DNA of 11,248 nucleotides from Geminicoccaceae bacterium (lineage in GTDB: Bacteria; Pseudomonadota; Alphaproteobacteria; Geminicoccales; Geminicoccaceae), in assembly GCA_020446285.1 (NCBI GenBank), contig JAGREZ010000064.1, forward strand, positions 1 through 11,248, given 5' to 3'. The position numbers were made by a program, and so were the translations under genes. Positions 6,806 through 11,248 of this stretch are shown here, piece after piece (positions within the stretch are counted from its first letter, which is position 1; every line of letters starts with the position of its first letter). Under the pieces are notes generated by a model, which searched no databases, was not told where the DNA came from, and saw only the letters and a list, made by a program, of their open reading frames with translations.

Positions 6806-7539
6806 TGTTCGATCTGTCCGGAAAGGTGGCGCTGGTAACCGGTGCGACCGGCGGAATCGGCGGCGCCATCGCGCGTTCGCTGCATGATCGTGGCGCGCAT
6901 GTCGTTCTCGCGGGACGCAGGCGCGAGGCGCTCGACACGCTCGCCGGGGAACTGGCCGAACGCGCGACGACCATAGCCGGCGACATCACCGAAGACGGCT
7001 TCATGAGCGAGGCCATCGCCGCCGCCGAAGCCGCCGGCGGTCTGACGATTCTCGTCAACAATGCCGGCGTCACCCGCGATCAGCTCGCCATGCGCATGAA
7101 GGACGAGGACTGGCAGACGATCCTCGATACCAATCTCTTCGCCGCTTTCCGCCTGAGCCGGGCGGCGCTCAAGGGGATGATGCGCCGCCGCTTCGGGCGA
7201 ATCGTCAACATCACCTCGATCGTCGGCGTGACCGGCAATCCGGGGCAGGCCAATTATGCCGCGGCCAAGGCCGGCCTCATCGGCATGAGCAAGTCACTCG
7301 CGCAGGAAGTGGCCTCACGCGGCATCACGGTGAATTGCGTCGCACCCGGCTTCATCGAAACAGCCATGACCGATGCCCTCGATGACAGGCAGAAGCAGGC
7401 GCTCATGGAACGCATCCCGGCCGGCCGCCTCGGCAGGGGTGCCGACGTCGCAGCCGCGGTGGCCTATCTTTCCAGCGACGAGGCCGCATATGTTACGGGG
7501 CAGACACTGCATGTGAATGGCGGCATGGCGATGATCTGA
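6802..7539 (+). CDS. fabG: 3-oxoacyl-ACP reductase FabG
   Basis: FabG carries out the NADPH-dependent reduction of 3-oxoacyl-ACP, the first reductive step of each elongation cycle. It is a classical short-chain dehydrogenase of 245 aa, normal for FabG. The nucleotide-binding motif TGATGGIG spans residues 13-20; Arg39-Arg41 after the second strand (GRRR) fit NADPH preference. NNAG is at 86-89, and the catalytic tetrad Asn111, Ser139, Tyr152 and Lys156 is complete. The C-terminal TGQTLHVNGGMAM is typical. The start could be ATG 6802 (ATGA overlap with fabD) or the next ATG at 6805; AAGGGA (6791-6796) serves both, with better spacing to 6805. The context with fabD and acpP separates it from generic dehydrogenases. 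Confidence 0.96.
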   Translation: MMFDLSGKVALVTGATGGIGGAIARSLHDRGAHVVLAGRRREALDTLAGELAERATTIAGDITEDGFMSEAIAAAEAAGGLTILVNNAGVTRDQLAMRMKDEDWQTILDTNLFAAFRLSRAALKGMMRRRFGRIVNITSIVGVTGNPGQANYAAAKAGLIGMSKSLAQEVASRGITVNCVAPGFIETAMTDALDDRQKQALMERIPAGRLGRGADVAAAVAYLSSDEAAYVTGQTLHVNGGMAMI

Positions 7540-7546
7540 TAAGCCA

Positions 7547-7576
7547 TTGACCCGATGCGCCCGCAGCGCCTAATCA
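7547..7576 (+). promoter_or_regulatory. Candidate acpP promoter
   Basis: TTGACC (7547-7552), an 18-base spacer and TAATCA (7571-7576) form a reasonable housekeeping promoter eight bases after the fabG stop. It would give acpP a leader of about 135 nt and allow expression above that of fabD-fabG, as the high demand for ACP requires. No experimental support is available. Confidence 0.42.
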
Positions 7577-7608
7577 AGCCCGCGTGCATCGCGTACAGGC
7601 GCTCGATG

Positions 7609-7637
7609 CCGGGAATCCGGGGAAAACCCGATCCCGG
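7609..7637 (+). promoter_or_regulatory. Bulged hairpin in the acpP leader
   Basis: CCGGG-a-ATC-c-GGG pairs with CCC-GAT-CCCGG around a GAAAA loop: 11 base pairs with two single-base bulges on the left arm. A second hairpin, TCGAGA/TCTCGA with a 9-base loop (7680-7700), ends four bases before the GGAGAA ribosome site. With no T-run after either, they look like mRNA leader structures and not intrinsic terminators. Confidence 0.4.
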
Positions 7638-7718
7638 AGCGGACGTCAGCGGTCCTATACCATCACCAATCCAGTGAGCTCGAGAAGGCTCGGGTCTCGA
7701 CATCGGAGAATACAGGTT

Positions 7719-7955
7719 ATGAGTGACATCGCCGATCGTGTGAAGAAGATCGTCGTCGAGCATCTCGGTGTCGACGAGTCCAAGGTGACCGAAGATGCGA
7801 GCTTCGTCGACGATCTCGGCGCCGACAGCCTCGACACCGTGGAACTGGTCATGGCCTTCGAGGAAGAGTTCGGCTGTGAAATTCCCGACGACGCGGCGGA
7901 GAAGATCGCCACCGTCAAGGATGCGATCAGCTATATCGAGAGCAACAAGGGCTGA
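7719..7955 (+). CDS. acpP: Acyl carrier protein AcpP
   Basis: AcpP is the small acidic carrier that holds growing acyl chains on a phosphopantetheine arm and delivers them to the Fab enzymes and to lipid and lipid A synthesis. It has 78 aa, standard for the family. The motif [10 protein letters not shown] contains the attachment Ser37, and helix II ([17 protein letters not shown]) has the usual acidic face. The ATG at 7719 has GGAGAA (7705-7710) eight bases upstream. It lies 179 bp after fabG, with its own candidate promoter and a structured leader, and 111 bp before fabF. The sequence is very like other alphaproteobacterial AcpP proteins. Confidence 0.98.
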   Translation: MSDIADRVKKIVVEHLGVDESKVTEDASFVDDLGADSLDTVELVMAFEEEFGCEIPDDAAEKIATVKDAISYIESNKG

Positions 7956-8027
7956 TACGGCCCATCGGTCAGTCCGGCCCGGTCGCCTGACGCTCCGAGC
8001 GCGTGCGGCCCGGGTCGGGCGGAAGTT

Positions 8028-8045
8028 CCGGACCGCTGCGTCCGG
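8028..8045 (+). promoter_or_regulatory. Hairpin just before the fabF ribosome site
   Basis: CCGGAC and GTCCGG form a 6-bp stem with loop CGCTGC, ending eight bases before GGGAGGA of fabF. It lies in the 111-bp acpP-fabF gap and might partly uncouple fabF from acpP (mRNA processing or attenuation). The function is unproven, and such short GC-rich hairpins are common. Confidence 0.25.
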
Positions 8046-8066
8046 TCGGTATTGGGAGGAACGGGC

Positions 8067-9332
8067 ATGTCCGGACAACGTCGCGTGGTCGTCACGGGTA
8101 TCGGGCTCGTCTCGCCGCTTGGCGCAAATCTCGAAGACAGCTGGACGCGATTGATCGAGGGGCGTTCGGGCATCGGGGCGATCGACCGTTTCGATGTCGC
8201 CGATCTGCCGGCGCGCATCGGCGGACTGCTCGACCCCGACGAGTTCAGGGCCACGGATTTCATCGAGGCCAAGGATCTCAAGAAGAACGATCTCTTCATT
8301 GTCTACGGCATTGCCGCGGCCGCTCAGGCCATCGCCCATTCCGGCATCGAGCTGACGAGCGATGCCGAACGCGAGCGTGCAGGTGTCATGATCGGGTCGG
8401 GCATTGGCGGTCTGCAGACCATCGCCGAGACCGCCATCGTCCTGGAGACGCGCGGCCCGCGCAGGGTGAGCCCGTTCTTCATTCCGGCGGCACTCATCAA
8501 TCTCTGCTCGGGGCAGGTGTCCATCCGCCATGGCCTCAGAGGCCCCAACCACAGTGCGGTCACCGCCTGTTCCACCGGCGCGCATGCGATCGGCGATGCC
8601 GCCCGGCTGATCGCCTGGGACGATGCCGACATCATGGTGGCCGGTGGCACGGAAGCGGCCATCTGCCGTCTTGGCATCGCCGGCTTCGCCGCCGCCCGTG
8701 CACTTTCCACCGGCTACAATGACACACCGGAAAAGGCCTCGCGTCCGTGGGACAAGGGCCGCGACGGGTTCGTCATGGGTGAAGGAGCGGGTATCGTCGT
8801 TCTTGAGGAGCTCGAACATGCAAGGCGGCGCGGGGCGACCATCTACGCCGAGGTGAAGGGTTATGGCCTTTCCGGTGACGCCCACCACATCACCTCGCCC
8901 GCACCGCTGCATGACGGCGCCTTCCGCTCGATGCGCGCGGCAGTGAAGCGCTCGGGTCTCGCTCCCGCCGATATCGACTATGTGAATGCCCACGGCACCA
9001 GCACGCCGGCAGGCGATGAACTCGAGTTCGGTGCCGTGGCACGGCTTTTCGGCGATGCGGCGTCGAACATCTCCATGTCCTCGACCAAATCCGCCATCGG
9101 CCACCTGCTCGGTGCCGCAGGCAGTGTCGAGGCGATCTTCTGCATCATGGCCATGCGCGATCAGGTGGCGCCGCCGACGCTCAATCTCGACAATCCGGCT
9201 GACGATTGCACGGGCATCGACCTCGTTCCGCACGAGGCACGTCGCCGCGAGATCCGTGCCTGCCTGACCAACTCGTTCGGTTTCGGCGGCACGAATGCGT
9301 CGCTCGTGCTCACCCATCCCGACACGATCTGA
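8067..9332 (+). CDS. fabF: 3-oxoacyl-ACP synthase II FabF (KAS II)
   Basis: FabF condenses malonyl-ACP with an acyl-ACP, extending the chain by two carbons and releasing CO2; KAS II enzymes are also needed to elongate unsaturated chains. The ATG at 8067 follows an excellent GGGAGGA (8054-8060) and gives 421 aa, normal for FabF. The N-terminus RRVVVTGIGLVSPLG is diagnostic. The catalytic residues are present: Cys168 in TACSTGAHAIG, His309 in NAHGTSTP, and Lys341 and His346 in TKSAIGHLLGAAG. The glycine-rich C-terminal NSFGFGGTNASLVL is intact. It sits four bases ahead of the preferred mltG start, so the two are probably translated from one message. Confidence 0.97.
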   Translation: MSGQRRVVVTGIGLVSPLGANLEDSWTRLIEGRSGIGAIDRFDVADLPARIGGLLDPDEFRATDFIEAKDLKKNDLFIVYGIAAAAQAIAHSGIELTSDAERERAGVMIGSGIGGLQTIAETAIVLETRGPRRVSPFFIPAALINLCSGQVSIRHGLRGPNHSAVTACSTGAHAIGDAARLIAWDDADIMVAGGTEAAICRLGIAGFAAARALSTGYNDTPEKASRPWDKGRDGFVMGEGAGIVVLEELEHARRRGATIYAEVKGYGLSGDAHHITSPAPLHDGAFRSMRAAVKRSGLAPADIDYVNAHGTSTPAGDELEFGAVARLFGDAASNISMSSTKSAIGHLLGAAGSVEAIFCIMAMRDQVAPPTLNLDNPADDCTGIDLVPHEARRREIRACLTNSFGFGGTNASLVLTHPDTI

Positions 9333-9336
9333 TCCC

Positions 9337-10326
9337 TTGGGCCACTTCATCCTCAAGGCCACGGCACTTCTGGCGTTTCTGGGCGCGGTGACGGCCGGTG
9401 CGGGCTGGTGGTATCTCGACCGCTTCCTGCACACCCCCTCGTCGCAGGCCGAGGAACGGGTCGTGAATTTCGAGCCCGGCAGCGGTGTGGCGCGGATCGC
9501 CCAGAAACTCGCCGATGCCGGTGTCGTCGATGACCCGCTGCTCTTTCGCGTCGGCGCCCGGCTGCTCCAGCGCGATCGCGGCCTCAAGGCGGGTGAGCTG
9601 ATCTTTCCGGCGAACCTCACGCCGCTGCAGGTGTTCGACATCCTTGAAGAGGGCAAGTCGGTCCAGTATCGCATCGTCATTCCGGAAGGGCTGACGAGCT
9701 TCGAGGTGATGGAGATCGTCGCTGGCGACGAAACGCTCGACGGGGACATGCCCGACGATATCCCGGCCGAGGGTTCGTTGCTGCCCGAAACCTATTTCTT
9801 CTCCAGGGGCGAGACCCGTGCGGCGGTCATCGACCGCATGGGCGAGGCCATGCAGAAGGCGCTCGATGAGGCATGGGCCTCTCGCGCGGACGGCCTTCCC
9901 ATCGAGACGCCCGGGCAGGCACTCGTTCTCGCTTCGATCATAGAAAAGGAAACATCGATCCCCGAAGAATATGGCGCCGTGGCGAGTGTCTTCGTCAACC
10001 GGCTGAACCGGGGGATGATGCTGCAGACCGATCCGACGGTGATCTACGCGCTCACCGAAGGCAGGGGACCGCTGGGCCGCGCGCTTCTGCGCAAGGATCT
10101 CGAGATCGACAGCCCCTACAACACCTACCGCATCGAGGGCCTTCCGCCCGGTCCGATCGCCAGTCCGGGCATCGCCGCACTCCATGCGGCGGTCAATCCC
10201 GACGACACGCCCTATTATTATTTCGTCGCCGATGGCACAGGCGGCCATGCGTTCGCCAAGACGCTCGACGAGCACAATCGCAATGTCGCCAAATGGCGCC
10301 GCATCCGCGATCAGGCAAACAACTGA
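9337..10326 (+). CDS. mltG: Endolytic murein transglycosylase MltG (YceG-like)
   Basis: MltG cleaves nascent glycan strands in the inner membrane and so sets peptidoglycan chain length. From the TTG at 9337 it has 329 aa, close to the E. coli protein (340 aa). Residues about 4-26 form one membrane anchor (ILKATALLAFLGAVTAGAGW), followed by a LysM-like region (about 35-80, FEPGSGVARIAQKLADAGV) and the YceG catalytic domain. Glu203 in SIIEKETS matches the E. coli catalytic Glu218; FVNRLNRGMMLQTDPTVIY and the closing YRIEGLPPGPIASPG are also diagnostic. The start is uncertain: TTG 9337 lacks a clear ribosome site and would rely on coupling to fabF, whose stop is four bases upstream. The ATG at 9295 overlaps fabF by 38 bases and adds 14 Arg/Ser/Pro-rich residues. 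Placement after fabF is common in alphaproteobacteria. Confidence 0.94.
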   Translation: MGHFILKATALLAFLGAVTAGAGWWYLDRFLHTPSSQAEERVVNFEPGSGVARIAQKLADAGVVDDPLLFRVGARLLQRDRGLKAGELIFPANLTPLQVFDILEEGKSVQYRIVIPEGLTSFEVMEIVAGDETLDGDMPDDIPAEGSLLPETYFFSRGETRAAVIDRMGEAMQKALDEAWASRADGLPIETPGQALVLASIIEKETSIPEEYGAVASVFVNRLNRGMMLQTDPTVIYALTEGRGPLGRALLRKDLEIDSPYNTYRIEGLPPGPIASPGIAALHAAVNPDDTPYYYFVADGTGGHAFAKTLDEHNRNVAKWRRIRDQANN

Positions 10327-10351
10327 GTTTTACGCCCCTTTCCTGACAGGA

Positions 10352-11107
10352 CTATTCCTTTGCCGCGCGTCTGCCGGCCGTTCGCGCGAGGAGGGTGTTG
10401 GCGAGGCCCGTGGGCAGGCATTCGAGCAGACGGACGATGGCATACATGCGAAGGGGAAAGGCGACCCGCGCCTTGCGCCGTTCGATCCCACCGAGCAATC
10501 GCCGCGCCGCCGCTTCGCTGGACATGATGAGCGGCATCGGGAACGCATTCACCGCCGTGAGCGGCGTTTCGACAAAGCCCGGACAAAGGACCGTCACCGC
10601 CACGCCCAGAGGACGCAGCCGGGCATCGAGCGCTTCGCCATAGCTGCGCACCGCCGCCTTGCTGGCACAGTAGAGCGGTGCGTTGGGGAAACCCTTGAAA
10701 CCGGCAATCGAACTCATGATCGCGATCTGTCCCTGCCCTCTTGCACACATCGGTTCGATGAACGGTTCCACACTGTTCAGCACACCGCCGATATTGATGT
10801 CGAGCACCGCGCGGGGGTCGCCTTCAAGCGTGCCCGACACACCCGCATTGGCGATCACGAGATCGACCGGCCGTCGGTCGAAGGTGTCGCCTGCAGCCAG
10901 CACCATGCCTTCGCGGTCACGGACATCCATCAGCAGCGTCCTGGTCTCCGCTCCCTTGCTCCGGCACATATCCGCGGTCTCGGCAAGCCTTGAGGCATTG
11001 CGTCCGACAAGCGTCAGTCCGCACCCGGCCTCCGCCAGCAGGATCGACAGCGCCCGGCCGATACCGCTGCTGGCGCCGGTCAGAAAGGCGTGTTCCGGAG
11101 GCCACAT
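10352..11107 (-). CDS. Short-chain dehydrogenase/reductase of unknown substrate
   Basis: This is a classical SDR oxidoreductase of 251 aa. The start chosen is ATG at 11107 because GGAG lies seven bases upstream on the minus strand; an earlier in-frame ATG at 11140 has no ribosome site and would add 11 residues. TGASSGIG (10-17) binds the dinucleotide, and GRNASR after the second strand (Arg36) suggests NADPH. NAG is at 87-89, and the active-site set Asn105, Ser133, Tyr146 and Lys150 is complete. The C-terminal region (after about 200) is basic and partly hydrophobic (MYAIVRLLECLPTGLAN), as in SDRs linked to lipid or membrane substrates; that link is inference. It converges on mltG with a 25-bp gap and belongs to a different transcription unit. 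A CtrA-type site lies 35 bp upstream of the start. The substrate cannot be deduced from sequence. Confidence 0.9.
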   Translation of the reverse strand: MWPPEHAFLTGASSGIGRALSILLAEAGCGLTLVGRNASRLAETADMCRSKGAETRTLLMDVRDREGMVLAAGDTFDRRPVDLVIANAGVSGTLEGDPRAVLDINIGGVLNSVEPFIEPMCARGQGQIAIMSSIAGFKGFPNAPLYCASKAAVRSYGEALDARLRPLGVAVTVLCPGFVETPLTAVNAFPMPLIMSSEAAARRLLGGIERRKARVAFPLRMYAIVRLLECLPTGLANTLLARTAGRRAAKE

Positions 11108-11141
11108 GAGCAAGCTCCATCCGTCGGTTGTGCGGTGCATG

Positions 11142-11157
11142 TTAAGTGCAAGTTAAC
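11142..11157. promoter_or_regulatory. CtrA-type binding site TTAA-N7-TTAAC
   Basis: TTAA (11142-11145), seven bases (GTGCAAG) and TTAAC (11153-11157) match the full CtrA consensus exactly. Because G precedes the first TTAA, the reverse strand matches too. It lies 35 bp upstream of the SDR start at 11107 and about 30 bp before an ATG at 11187 on the + strand, so it could control either direction. CtrA is the response regulator of cell cycle and motility in alphaproteobacteria. Confidence 0.6.
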
Positions 11158-11248
11158 GTCACCTGTTCTAGCAGCGTGTTGAAGAAATGCCGACAGCCGC
11201 GACGGCCGTCGATTTTTGCCGCTGGGAAGGAGCCTGGCGCGCTGTGAT
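11158..11248. other. Right-edge intergenic sequence, content unresolved
   Basis: This holds a 12-base palindrome, CGACGGCCGTCG (11200-11211), followed by ATTTTT. An ATG at 11187 opens a + strand frame to the window edge (begins MPTAATAVDFCRWEG), but its ribosome site is poor and only about 20 residues are visible, so it cannot be called a gene. The minus strand shows no recognisable coding sequence. Confidence 0.3.

Noticed and set aside
7464..9749. 761-residue open frame on the minus strand across acpP, fabF and mltG
   Set aside because: It lies opposite three unmistakable genes. Its length follows from GC-rich third positions in those genes, and its product has no domain character.
11200..11216. 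Palindrome followed by ATTTTT as a terminator
   Set aside because: No plus-strand gene ends upstream of it, and the palindrome has no natural loop; the realistic stem is only four pairs.
11187..11248. Start of a possible divergent gene at the right edge
   Set aside because: Only about 20 codons are visible, the ribosome site is weak and the peptide is not recognisable; described only as unresolved sequence.
1..11248. CRISPR array, tRNA, rRNA or complete insertion sequence
   Set aside because: No regularly spaced repeats, cloverleaf-like sequence, rRNA motifs or transposase genes were seen on reading either strand.

Overview
The window looks like an alphaproteobacterial chromosome of high G+C content. 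The evidence is the gene order fabD-fabG-acpP-fabF-mltG, the type of acyl carrier protein, an imuB-dnaE2 (imuC) mutasome pair, and a perfect CtrA-type site (TTAA-N7-TTAAC) near the right end. I cannot name the order or genus. The dnaE2 protein reads most like Rhodobacteraceae/Paracoccus homologues, an impression from memory and not a search result.

Left block (1-4330, + strand): the 3' part of imuB, cut by the window edge, is joined by an ATGA overlap to a complete dnaE2. Together they encode the accessory translesion mutasome; imuA would be expected upstream, outside the window. A stem-loop 8 bases after the dnaE2 stop may end this unit.

Junction (4331-4781): about 450 bp with no convincing complete gene. 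It holds the stem-loop, a possible minus-strand remnant resembling the C-terminus of phage VapE/primase-type proteins, an AT-rich stretch, a tandem 10-bp direct repeat, a candidate promoter and a structured leader. Leucine codons change from mainly CTG in dnaE2 to mainly CTC in everything to the right. This suggests the mutasome cassette and the fatty-acid cluster have different histories.

Middle and right block (4782-10326, + strand): a PAS-like/GGDEF diguanylate cyclase, probably starting at TTG, is followed by a fatty-acid synthesis cluster. FabD loads malonate onto ACP, FabF condenses, FabG reduces the 3-keto product, and AcpP carries the chain. MltG, the lytic transglycosylase that ends peptidoglycan strands, follows fabF with almost no gap. 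fabD/fabG overlap. acpP has its own candidate promoter and a leader with two hairpins.

Right end: a convergent minus-strand short-chain dehydrogenase (11107-10352) meets mltG tail to tail with a 25-bp gap. Upstream of it is a roughly 140-bp region carrying the CtrA-type site. I found no tRNA, rRNA, CRISPR array or intact insertion sequence. No wholly new system is evident. The best leads are the CtrA box, the compositional junction with its possible phage-gene remnant, and the cis-elements in front of the cyclase and acpP.
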